From: Clostridia bacterium
GTDB taxonomy: Bacteria; Bacillota; Clostridia; Oscillospirales; CAG-272
Reading direction: 5' to 3'
NCBI GenBank assembly: GCA_900769475.1
Contig: CAAGGQ010000108.1
Location: 1-42,043, forward strand
DNA: 42,043 bases
The position numbers were made by a program, and so were the translations under genes. Shown here piece by piece: positions 25,429-32,352 of the stretch. Below the pieces are notes generated by a model, which saw only the letters and a program-made list of their open reading frames with translations, was not told where the DNA came from and ran no database searches. Position 1 is the first letter of the stretch; every line of letters starts with the position of its first letter.

Positions 25429-26457
25429 ATGAATATGAATTTTATCCGCAAGCTCCCCATTCCCATGGACATCAAGGCAGAGTATCCCTTGACCCCCGAG
25501 CTTGCCAAGATCAAGGCCGACCGCGATGAAGAGATCAAAAAGATCTTTCGCGGTGAGTCCGAAAAGTTCCTCCTGGTCATCGGCCCCTGTTCTGCCGATT
25601 ACGAAGAAGCTGTGTTGGATTATATTTCCCGGTTGCGCCGCGTGCAGGATCAGGTCAGCGATAAGATCCTGATCATCCCTCGCATCTATACGGGAAAGCC
25701 TCGCACCACCGGCGACGGTTACAAGGGGATCCTGCACCAGCCCGACCCCATGCAGGCTCCCGATATGCTCAAGGGCATCATTGCCATTCGGGATCTGCAC
25801 ATGAGAGCCCTGAAGGAATCGGGCTTTAGCTGTGCCGACGAAATGCTCTATCCCGAAAATCACCGTTATCTGGACGATCTTTTGGCCTACGTGGCCATTG
25901 GTGCCCGCTCGGTGGAGGATCAGCACCATCGGTTCACGGCCAGCGGCCTGAATGTTCCCGTGGGTATGAAGAATCCCACCGGCGGCGACCTTTCGGTGAT
26001 GATGAATTCCATCACCGCGGCACAGCACGCCCACTCCTTTATCTATCGCGGCTGGGAGGTGCAAAGCACGGGCAACCCCTATGCTCACGCCATTCTCCGC
26101 GGCTACGTGGATGAGCGGGGCAACTCCTACCCCAACTACCATTACGAGGATCTGGCGCGTTTGGCGCAGACCTATTCCGAAAAGAATTTGCAAAATCCCG
26201 CGGTCATTGTGGACACGAACCACGCCAACTCGGGCAAGAAATATCTGGAGCAGATCCGTATTGCCAACGAGATCTTGCACGCCTGCCGTCACAGCGGTGA
26301 CATCAAGAGGCTGGTCAAGGGCTTGATGATCGAAAGCTACATTGAGGACGGCGCGCAAAAGGCCGAAGAGGGAATTTACGGAAAATCCATTACCGATCCC
26401 TGCCTCGGCTGGGAAAAGACCGAGCAACTGATCCTGAGTCTGGCGGATCAGCTGTAA
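25429..26457 (+). CDS. aroG: 3-deoxy-7-phosphoheptulonate synthase, type I (DAHP synthase)
   Basis: First committed step of the aromatic pathway, condensing PEP and erythrose-4-phosphate, 342 residues. Class I-alpha features are GPCSADYEEAVLDYISRL, KPRTTGDGYKG, PTGGDLSVMMNSI and a late DTNHANSGKKYLEQ with metal ligands. The N-terminal extension of about 45 residues before GPCS resembles the regulated AroF/G/H type, so feedback by an aromatic amino acid is likely. It is placed last in the operon, directly before a terminator. The letter in the symbol is nominal, since the controlling amino acid cannot be read from sequence. Confidence 0.94.
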   Translation: MNMNFIRKLPIPMDIKAEYPLTPELAKIKADRDEEIKKIFRGESEKFLLVIGPCSADYEEAVLDYISRLRRVQDQVSDKILIIPRIYTGKPRTTGDGYKGILHQPDPMQAPDMLKGIIAIRDLHMRALKESGFSCADEMLYPENHRYLDDLLAYVAIGARSVEDQHHRFTASGLNVPVGMKNPTGGDLSVMMNSITAAQHAHSFIYRGWEVQSTGNPYAHAILRGYVDERGNSYPNYHYEDLARLAQTYSEKNLQNPAVIVDTNHANSGKKYLEQIRIANEILHACRHSGDIKRLVKGLMIESYIEDGAQKAEEGIYGKSITDPCLGWEKTEQLILSLADQL

Positions 26458-26471
26458 TCAGCGAAAAACGA

Positions 26472-26512
26472 AGAGAGGTAACTTGCTTTGAAACAAGGTG
26501 CCTCTCTTTTTT
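26472..26512. terminator. Terminator of the aromatic operon
   Basis: AGAGAGGTAACTTG-like arm (26472-26484) pairs with CAAGGTGCCTCTCT (26493-26506) with one mismatch, then six T residues. The convergent SLOG gene stops at its edge and may share it. Confidence 0.88.
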
Positions 26513-26948
26513 ACAACGGAAGATTTATCGTTTTTTTTCCTTTCTTTTTTGCATATTCTGCTGCCTGATATGCGCCTCCAAAGGAGTGATGAACATACGT
26601 AACAATGAGGTCGGCCTGCTCTGCCATATATTGATTTCGCTTTAGGATGGTGTATTTTAGCGGTATTTTTTCCAATGCGGGAAAAAGAATATCGTCGTAT
26701 GTATTTATGGGGGAAGAGTTGGGCGGGAGCCTTTGAAGGTACGGGGTAACCAATAGGATGGAAGCGTTGCTATGCAGCTTTTTATATTCTCGCGCGCATT
26801 GCTCTGCAAAACGATCGAATTTGCCGTATCCACCCACATAAAACAGAACATTTTGTCCTTTTATGGAATTTTCTAAAATGTCAAGGAGCATTTTTTTGTG
26901 GATGGATTTTTCTTGAAAGTCGGAATGTCCAAAAAAGGTGATGATCAT
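26511..26948 (-). CDS. SLOG/DUF1273 (YoqJ-like) small Rossmann protein
   Basis: Cytosolic protein of 145 residues, not assigned to a reaction. It begins MIITFFGHSDF and has FYVGGYGKFDRFAEQCA, TPYLQRLP, the basic LKRNQYMAEQADLIVTYV and a late HSFGGAYQAAEYAKKKGKKTINL. This order of a GH motif, glycine-rich loop, RN-x-x-M and GGA is what I associate with the SLOG superfamily of nucleotide-ligand binding proteins. Such domains occur in nucleotide-signal and defence settings, but also in plain bacterial genomes. GGAGAAAAAA precedes the ATG. Codon use is visibly more AT-rich than in the flanking operons, suggesting recent transfer. It is divergent from a ribbon-helix-helix gene. Confidence 0.72.
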   Translation of the reverse strand: MIITFFGHSDFQEKSIHKKMLLDILENSIKGQNVLFYVGGYGKFDRFAEQCAREYKKLHSNASILLVTPYLQRLPPNSSPINTYDDILFPALEKIPLKYTILKRNQYMAEQADLIVTYVHHSFGGAYQAAEYAKKKGKKTINLPL

Positions 26949-26975
26949 TTTTTTCTCCTTTCCTTTTTTTACTCC

Positions 26976-27004
26976 ATTTTAACACGATTGAAAACGAAAA
27001 TCAA
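26976..27004 (-). promoter_or_regulatory. Predicted promoter of the SLOG gene
   Basis: On the minus strand TTGATT (27004-26999), 17-base spacer, TAAAAT (26981-26976). The first of the three AAGTGCAAAA elements overlaps this -35. Confidence 0.6.
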
Positions 27005-27072
27005 GTGCAAAATACAATAATAATTTAAGTGCAAAAACTATGTGTTTAATATTTTGAATTATTAGTGTAAAA
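27003..27072. repeat. Three AAGTGCAAAA-type direct repeats between divergent genes
   Basis: AAGTGCAAAA at 27003-27012 and 27027-27036, and a variant TAGTGTAAAA at 27063-27072. Start-to-start distances are 24 and 36 bases, both multiples of 12. They flank both divergent genes' start regions and are candidate binding sites for the neighbouring ribbon-helix-helix protein. Confidence 0.55.
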
Positions 27073-27096
27073 TGAGAGTGTAAGGAGTGATGGGTT

Positions 27097-27273
27097 ATGT
27101 TTCAAATCAAGAAAACGGAATATATAAATAAAACCTTCCGTATGCCGGTGGAGCTTGTCCAAAAAATGGAAAAGCTTGCGCAAAATCAAAGGGTATCCTT
27201 AAATAATCTTGTGGTTCAATGCTGCGAATACGCTCTTGAGAACATCAATCAAGCCGAGGAATCGGATCAATGA
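27097..27273 (+). CDS. Ribbon-helix-helix (Arc/CopG-like) DNA-binding protein
   Basis: Short protein of 58 residues. After MFQIKKTEYINKTFRMP comes the predicted beta strand, then helix ELVQKMEKLAQNQ, a turn VSLNN and helix LVVQCCEYALENI, the usual Arc/CopG arrangement that dimerises to bind DNA. TAAGGAG lies 9 bases before the ATG. The codons TTA and AAT and a low GC content match the SLOG gene and not the flanking operons. A terminator follows 7 bases after the stop. The likely job is repression of itself and the divergent SLOG gene through the intergenic repeats; an antitoxin role is possible, but no partner toxin is visible. Confidence 0.82.
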   Translation: MFQIKKTEYINKTFRMPVELVQKMEKLAQNQRVSLNNLVVQCCEYALENINQAEESDQ

Positions 27274-27279
27274 AAATCA

Positions 27280-27319
27280 AAAAACCTTCCGTAACTTTTT
27301 TTGGAAGGTTTTTCTTTTT
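27280..27319 (+). terminator. Terminator of the ribbon-helix-helix gene
   Basis: AAAAACCTTCC (27280-27290) pairs with GGAAGGTTTTT (27303-27313) across a 12-base loop, followed by T-rich sequence. Confidence 0.85.
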
Positions 27320-27355
27320 CTATTTTATAAAGCGTTCATAAAAAAAACATGGAAA

Positions 27356-27377
27356 TAACACAAATGTGTGTTAAAAT
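27356..27377 (+). promoter_or_regulatory. Extended -10 promoter with overlapping 18-bp inverted repeat
   Basis: TAACACA-AATG-TGTGTTA is a 7-4-7 perfect inverted repeat at 27356-27373. Its right arm overlaps TGT-TAAAAT, an extended -10 (27369-27377), and no good -35 is seen. Such a site is well placed for a repressor. It does not match the Zur, AdcR, Fur or CopY consensus patterns I know. Confidence 0.62.
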
Positions 27378-27385
27378 AAGTTTAG

Positions 27386-27400
27386 CTATGCGGAGCATAG
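27386..27400 (+). other. 5'-terminal hairpin of the metal-transport-like operon
   Basis: CTATGC GGA GCATAG, a 6-base-pair stem starting about 3 bases after the predicted start point. No T tract follows, so it is more likely a 5' stability element than a terminator. Confidence 0.5.
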
Positions 27401-27424
27401 AAATTACGAAGGGAGGGAATCGGA

Positions 27425-27718
27425 ATGAAAAACCGTCGAGTGGTGATCGCCGCGGTATGCCTGTTGGCATTGCTTTTGGTTTGGAACACCTGGGGGCTTT
27501 TCTCGGTCACAGAGCATGATTGTGCCGGCGACTATTGCTTTGTCTGTCGCTCGTTTTCGCAATCCAATGAGATCCTAAAGCTGTTTTGGTACGCTCTTTG
27601 GATGCTGTCCTTGATCGTTTTGCTGTGCATTACGCCCCGGTTCTTACAAGCACATACCCGCGGTATGTTAATGGAATTTTCCACTCCCATCCGGCTTCGT
27701 GATAAGCTTTCCAATTAA
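27425..27718 (+). CDS. Small membrane protein with extracytoplasmic Cys motif
   Basis: Unassigned protein of 97 residues. One hydrophobic helix spans residues 6-27 and a second about 53-71. Between them is a loop with EHDCAGDYCFVC (His31, Cys33, Cys38, Cys41), arranged like a metal or disulfide site on the outer face. GAAGGGAGG precedes the start. It is the first gene of a unit with an ABC ATPase, a His-rich permease and a CPFC lipoprotein. The clustering of Cys and His across the products suggests a shared metal theme, probably zinc, but function is inferred from context only. Confidence 0.72.
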   Translation: MKNRRVVIAAVCLLALLLVWNTWGLFSVTEHDCAGDYCFVCRSFSQSNEILKLFWYALWMLSLIVLLCITPRFLQAHTRGMLMEFSTPIRLRDKLSN

Positions 27719-27767
27719 ATATTTTTCGTTTCTGAGAAAAATATTTATTTTGGAAAGGAAAAATCGA

Positions 27768-28433
27768 ATGATTGAAGTAATTAACGTAAGCAAGCAATTT
27801 AAAAACGAAACGGCCATCGACTACCGTGATATGGTCTTTGAAAACGGAAAATCCTACATGCTCCTGGGAGCATCGGGGTGCGGTAAATCCACCCTCTTGA
27901 ATCTGATCGCCGGAATTCTTTCGGCCGAGAAGGGTAAGATCCTCATTGATGGCGTGAACATGAGTGAGAAGAGCCAGCGGGAAAAGGATCGCTTCCGCAT
28001 CGAAAAGATCGGCTACATCTTCCAGGATTTCAAGCTGATTCCCGAAATGACCGTGATGGATAACATCAATATTCTTCGCCTGGAGGGTGTGGATACCTCA
28101 GGTGCCGCCGAGCTGCTCAAGCAACTGGAGATCTACGACCAGAGAAACAAGAAAATCAAGCACCTTTCGGGCGGGCAGAAGCAACGCGTTGCCATTGCCA
28201 GAGCCCTGGTAAAGACCCCCGACATCATCCTGGCCGACGAGCCTACGGGAAACCTGAACTTTGCCATTGGCGAGCAGGTGATCCAACAGCTGACCTCGGT
28301 AGCCAAGGGGAAGACCCTCATTGCCGTGACCCACGACGACCGTCTGGCCAAGTATTTTGACGTGATCGTGGATATGAACGAAATGACCGACGGCGGCCGC
28401 CGGGATCTGGTGGACGGAAAGGAGGGGGCGTAA
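27768..28433 (+). CDS. ABC transporter ATP-binding protein (MacB/LolD-like)
   Basis: Cytosolic ATPase of 221 residues. Walker A GASGCGKST is residues 34-42, the Q-loop is in IFQDFKL, the signature LSGGQKQR is 133-140, Walker B IILADEPTGNL is 153-163, and the switch His189 is in AVTHD. Size and sequence fit the LolD/MacB subgroup that powers FtsX-type permeases, often mechanotransmission rather than simple import. The start at 27768 has GGAAAGGAA upstream; an earlier in-frame ATG (27699) lies inside the previous gene. The permease start follows one base after its stop, showing tight coupling. Confidence 0.94.
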   Translation: MIEVINVSKQFKNETAIDYRDMVFENGKSYMLLGASGCGKSTLLNLIAGILSAEKGKILIDGVNMSEKSQREKDRFRIEKIGYIFQDFKLIPEMTVMDNINILRLEGVDTSGAAELLKQLEIYDQRNKKIKHLSGGQKQRVAIARALVKTPDIILADEPTGNLNFAIGEQVIQQLTSVAKGKTLIAVTHDDRLAKYFDVIVDMNEMTDGGRRDLVDGKEGA

Positions 28434-28434
28434 G

Positions 28435-29664
28435 ATGTTTGGATTTGCCATTAAAAACATGCTGATCAAAAAGGTACAGATCCTTTTGATCGTGCTTTCC
28501 ATCGTTCTTTCTGCCGGTGTTGGTGTACTGGCCTATAACGTGGGCGAGCAGGTCAGCGACGGAATTTCGGGTACGGCGGGCTATTATTCTGCCATCGTTG
28601 GCCCCTCGGGCAGTGCCACCCAGTTGGCCATGAACACCATGTATTTTACCGACGAGCCTCTGGGTACCATCCCCTATACGGTGGTGACCGAGCTGATGCA
28701 GGATACCCGTGTCAACGAGGTGATTCCCTTTGCCATGGCCGATAGCTACAACGGCGCCTCGGTGGTAGGAACCACTACGGGCTTCCTTTCCTCCAAAACC
28801 GTAGGAGAGGGACGGTTGTTTGACGATCATTCCAAATTTGAGGTGGTCGTTGGTTCGTCGGTGGCGCAGATGAATGAGCTGAAGGTGGGCGACGCCATCT
28901 ATACCAGCCACGCCGCAGGGGACGTTCACAGTCAGCCGCTGACGGTGGTAGGCATTCTAGAGCAATCCCATACCGTTTACGATAACGTGGTCTTTACGCA
29001 GCTGCAAACCATCTGGCAGGTGCATGACCATGGGGAAGAGGAGCACGAAGGCGAAGAGCACGAGGGAGAGGAGCACGAGGGCGAGGAGGAGCACGACCAC
29101 AGCTCCCACGGCATGGTTTGTGCCGTGCTGGTCAAAACCAAGAACCCCGGCTTTGCCATGATGCTGGTCAATGAATATGACGGTAAGGTCTTTACCACCG
29201 CCGATGGCGAGAGCTACTCCCTCCAGGCCATCGAGCCCATGGCAACGGTGCGGGGCGTGCTGGAGGAAACCGATAATACCAAATATATCGTGTTCGTTCT
29301 GTGTGCCATCATCCTTTTGATGAACATCATTATTATTTCCATCATTACGTTGTTGAACATGTATCACTCTGCCAAGGAGATCTCTCTCATGCGTTTGATC
29401 GGTATCAGCATGAAGAAGATCAACCTGCTCTACCTGATCCAAAACAGCCTGATCGGCTTGGTGTCTACCGTGCTGGCCTTTGGCGTTTCCCGCCTCTGCC
29501 TCCTCTTTATGGGGGACTACGTGGCAAGCATGGGCGTGGTTCTGAATTTGGCAACGGTGTATCCCATGGAATGGATCCTGCTGGTGGCGGTCTTTCTAAT
29601 TAGCGTTCTTCCCACGGTGATCTGCACCATGCTGATGTCTGGCAAGGACGGTCTGGCCGATTGA
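28435..29664 (+). CDS. FtsX/MacB-like ABC permease with His/Glu-rich loop
   Basis: Membrane protein of 409 residues with one N-terminal helix (about residues 12-35), a large extracytoplasmic domain, and three C-terminal helices (about 283-310, 322-350, 378-402), the type VII ABC layout. The external domain carries an acidic, histidine-rich stretch at residues 197-225 with eight His and about fifteen Glu/Asp, built from three 15-base units encoding EHEGE. Such stretches bind Zn2+ or similar metals in known transport proteins. GGAGGGGG precedes the ATG. With the small Cys protein before it and the CPFC lipoprotein after, it probably forms a metal-sensing or metal-moving complex. Confidence 0.88.
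   Translation: MFGFAIKNMLIKKVQILLIVLSIVLSAGVGVLAYNVGEQVSDGISGTAGYYSAIVGPSGSATQLAMNTMYFTDEPLGTIPYTVVTELMQDTRVNEVIPFAMADSYNGASVVGTTTGFLSSKTVGEGRLFDDHSKFEVVVGSSVAQMNELKVGDAIYTSHAAGDVHSQPLTVVGILEQSHTVYDNVVFTQLQTIWQVHDHGEEEHEGEEHEGEEHEGEEEHDHSSHGMVCAVLVKTKNPGFAMMLVNEYDGKVFTTADGESYSLQAIEPMATVRGVLEETDNTKYIVFVLCAIILLMNIIIISIITLLNMYHSAKEISLMRLIGISMKKINLLYLIQNSLIGLVSTVLAFGVSRLCLLFMGDYVASMGVVLNLATVYPMEWILLVAVFLISVLPTVICTMLMSGKDGLAD
29041..29085 (+). repeat. In-frame 15-base tandem repeat encoding EHEGE
   Basis: Three adjacent units of GAGCACGARGGNGAR at 29041, 29056 and 29071, each 15 bases. Differences are only at third codon positions. Being a multiple of three, copy number could vary without frameshift and so tune the length of the metal-binding stretch. 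Confidence 0.85.
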
Positions 29665-29681
29665 TTTTGGAGGTAAAAAAC

Positions 29682-30647
29682 ATGAATCAAACATATATGC
29701 TGCGGGGATTGGCCCTTTTGCTGACCCTTTGCCTGCTGTGCGGATCCTTGGTGGCTTGTAAGGACGAGCCCATCGATCCCTCCGCCGCAACCAAGCTCAG
29801 CTTCAAATCGGCGGCCAGCTACGATTATTTAAAATCCTTGGATGGACAGGCCGTAACCATCAACGGTTACCTAGCCACCAGTTCTCCTGCCGACGGCTCC
29901 TTCATCTTCCTGATGAATCTGCCCTTCCAGAGCTGTCCCTTCTGTATTCCCAATACCACACAGCTCTCCAATACCATGGAGGTCTATCCCAAAAAGAATG
30001 AAAAGTTTGAATACACTACCCAGGCCGTAAAGGTAGTGGGGCGCCTGGAGGTAGCCCCCTCCGAGGATAAGCCTTTTACCGACGAGTACGGCTACCAGTT
30101 CAACTTTAAGATTGTGGATGCGACCTATACCATTCTCAAGGATGACGATCTGACCGAGGATCTGGCGCTCTGGCAAAAGATCGCCTCCTCCGGTGTGGTG
30201 GACGAAATGTACCGGATGTACGAGTATCTGAATTTCCTCTGCTTCTGGAACACCTATACCATCAATTCTTACACCGATTCTGACGGAAATCTCCAGCCCG
30301 GCTACTACCTGTACGCCTCCGACGCCATGAACTTTATTGTCAAGGATGGCGCGCAGTTCAACTACGGATACAAGGACGGCTATTTTGAGGGGATCATTGC
30401 CAGCATTGAGCGGGTGGATCCCAACGCCTTTGAGGATCTGGAGCAGAACGTAAGGGATGCCAAGGCGCTGGCCGACAAGGCCTTCCAGGAGCTGGTGGAC
30501 GGAAACTACACCAAGGAATACAAGTACGTAGACAAGTTTGGAACCTACGATTATATTTACACCATTACCAATGCCGCGGCCCTGGAGGCCGAGATGCAAA
30601 CGCTGTACAACGCCTTCTCCGATTGGATCGGAAGCTGGGAGCTGTAA
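29682..30647 (+). CDS. Lipoprotein with CPFC motif, partner of the ABC system
   Basis: Predicted surface lipoprotein of 321 residues, with lipobox LVAC (Cys26). Residues about 45-135 look like a small OB-like beta domain (DGQAVTINGYL, then FIFLMNLP, then Cys85-Pro-Phe-Cys88), distantly like DUF3299-type proteins that accompany MacB-like ABC operons. The remainder has a helical C-terminal region rich in Tyr and acidic residues. The CPFC motif could bind metal or be redox active. TTGGAGGT supports the ATG at 29682 over an upstream TTG. It is the last gene of the unit, before a 23-base-pair terminator. Family assignment is tentative. Confidence 0.8.
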   Translation: MNQTYMLRGLALLLTLCLLCGSLVACKDEPIDPSAATKLSFKSAASYDYLKSLDGQAVTINGYLATSSPADGSFIFLMNLPFQSCPFCIPNTTQLSNTMEVYPKKNEKFEYTTQAVKVVGRLEVAPSEDKPFTDEYGYQFNFKIVDATYTILKDDDLTEDLALWQKIASSGVVDEMYRMYEYLNFLCFWNTYTINSYTDSDGNLQPGYYLYASDAMNFIVKDGAQFNYGYKDGYFEGIIASIERVDPNAFEDLEQNVRDAKALADKAFQELVDGNYTKEYKYVDKFGTYDYIYTITNAAALEAEMQTLYNAFSDWIGSWEL

Positions 30648-30649
30648 GC

Positions 30650-30698
30650 AAAAAATCCCCCGGAGAGGATCGTTACGATCCTCTCCGGGGGATTTTTT
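30650..30698. terminator. Bidirectional 23-bp terminator
   Basis: A perfect 23-base-pair stem (30650-30672 with 30676-30698) with a 3-base loop, flanked by A6 and T6. It separates the ABC unit from the convergent MBL-fold gene and should act on both. Confidence 0.96.
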
Positions 30699-30699
30699 A

Positions 30700-32253
30700 T
30701 TATCGATGATTGTTGGAGCAATGTGCAGGGGTGTGGGTCTTGTGGGATACCACGATGGGAATATTGCTCAGGAAACGAATGGCAAAGAGCGCGTTCTCGG
30801 GCAACTCTCGATTCTTCAGTACACCGGGCTTATCGGCTTCCTCGTCTCCAAGGAGAAGATCGATCTTTTGGAAGGAAAGAGGGGAGACCACCATAGGAAC
30901 GTTGGAGATCCGATGGGCCTTTTGCTCAAAGTAAAGGCTGATGGAAACGGTGGCGGGGGTATTGGTAGTGTTCAGTAGGGTAAATTGGAAATCCTCGGGG
31001 CAGGCGGTGTTCAGATCGGTATAGATCCAGGTCTCGGCACCGGCGGCGTCCATTCCGCTGTTCACGGCACGCTCGATTTCTGCCTTGGCGTAGGGCTTGG
31101 GCGTATAGGGAAGTTCAATGGTGCGCTGGGGCTCTCCCACAATCAGCTCCTTGATGTTGCAATCCCGCAGGAGATGACGGGTGCCATCCCGGTGGATACA
31201 GAACATATAAAAGGCATCGTACACCGAAACAGGCATGAAGCAGACCTCGGGACGCACCAGATCGTATCCGCGGATCTCGGCCTCGGCGGCGCCGCATTGG
31301 AAGCCGTGGTGAGGAACCTGCAGAATATCGGCCTTCAAATAGCTGCCGTACTTTTCGGGGAGCTTGGCAAAATCAAAGGAGGCGTCGGTGGCCCAGAGAA
31401 TGACCTCACCGCCCAGCTCCATGCGGATCACAAGGGAGATGGCGTTTACCTTTTGCGAGCAATGAATGGTATCGTCCATGCAGGCCAGGATCTGGCAGGA
31501 TGCGTCACCAATCTGATAGTGCTGACCCGTGTGGGGCGTGTATACTTCGGCGCCGGAGCGTGCAATGCGATCCCACAGTTCGGGAACCATAATGATCTCC
31601 GAGGTTTCATAACCGAAGTGGAAGGTTCTTTGTTCAAACTTGGGGTAATGAACAAAATCATCGGGCTCGGGGAAGAGGAGCATAAACTTTTCAATCTTCA
31701 CTTGGGTGGCGTAACGGTCAAAGAAGCCCAGGAAGCAGTGGTAGTGATCCGCGTGGGGATGGGAGAGAATCCAGGCAGCGATCACGGGCGTTTCATCGGG
31801 GGAGCCCTCCTTCAGGCAGGCAAACAAGCGATCCTGGTCAACCTCAAGATTCCATCCGCCGTCGATGACGATAAATCGTCCGTCCGAAAGACGGATGACA
31901 TAGGAAAGACCATAGTTTTCCAACCGAACCTGGGTGATCTGCGGCGCGACCCGAGGGGTACCTGCGGTATCGGTGTAGGAGAAGTAGTGGCAATCCTCAT
32001 CCACGGCAATGTACAGCTCCCGAATGGCGGCAAAGTAGTTCAAAAATACCCCCGTCGAATCCAATTCCAGGGCGGCATAGCGGTGGTTGCCCTGAGTGTA
32101 GGATTCCTTCAGGGCAAATCCGAGGGCTTGGAAATGCTTTACGTAGGCGTCAAAGGACGCGGGTTCTGCATCGGGAAGATGGATCACCTCGGCGGTCTTG
32201 TTTTCCCGGTGTTTATCGTAAACGGCCTCTTGAAAGGCAGGAAGAGATAACAT
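30700..32253 (-). CDS. MBL-fold metallo-hydrolase
   Basis: Metallo-beta-lactamase-fold protein of 517 residues, no signal peptide. The metal-binding core is H165-P-H167-A-D169-H170 in ILSHPHADHYH. Supporting segments are FIVIDGGWN before it, ILWATDASFDF, and VPHHGFQCG, which match ComEC-like and related soluble MBL hydrolases. An N-terminal region of about 100 residues precedes the fold, and a C-terminal beta-rich part of about 110 residues (TWIYTDLNTACPEDF onward) is unassigned. The start at 32253 has AAAGGAG; an earlier frame extension has none. It is monocistronic. A possible glycan or phosphoester substrate is unknown. Confidence 0.82.
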   Translation of the reverse strand: MLSLPAFQEAVYDKHRENKTAEVIHLPDAEPASFDAYVKHFQALGFALKESYTQGNHRYAALELDSTGVFLNYFAAIRELYIAVDEDCHYFSYTDTAGTPRVAPQITQVRLENYGLSYVIRLSDGRFIVIDGGWNLEVDQDRLFACLKEGSPDETPVIAAWILSHPHADHYHCFLGFFDRYATQVKIEKFMLLFPEPDDFVHYPKFEQRTFHFGYETSEIIMVPELWDRIARSGAEVYTPHTGQHYQIGDASCQILACMDDTIHCSQKVNAISLVIRMELGGEVILWATDASFDFAKLPEKYGSYLKADILQVPHHGFQCGAAEAEIRGYDLVRPEVCFMPVSVYDAFYMFCIHRDGTRHLLRDCNIKELIVGEPQRTIELPYTPKPYAKAEIERAVNSGMDAAGAETWIYTDLNTACPEDFQFTLLNTTNTPATVSISLYFEQKAHRISNVPMVVSPLSFQKIDLLLGDEEADKPGVLKNRELPENALFAIRFLSNIPIVVSHKTHTPAHCSNNHR

Positions 32254-32308
32254 GGCGGTCTCCTTTTTTGGTTGAATTTTGAAAGAAAGCAAGGCTGTTC
32301 TCCCATCC

Positions 32309-32336
32309 ATTATATCACAAATTTAGAAAAAAGCAA
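32309..32336 (-). promoter_or_regulatory. Predicted promoter of the MBL-fold gene
   Basis: On the minus strand TTGCTT (32336-32331), 16-base spacer, TATAAT (32314-32309). The spacer is one base short of ideal. Confidence 0.6.
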
Positions 32337-32352
32337 GAGGGAAAGCAGGTTT

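Noticed and set aside
26511..27319. Classical toxin-antitoxin pair
   Set aside because: The genes are divergent rather than co-transcribed, and the SLOG protein has no known toxin motif; kept only as a regulated pair.
30985..32250. A 421-codon frame antisense to the MBL-fold gene
   Set aside because: Shadow of a convincing HxHxDH protein; no start signal or domain.
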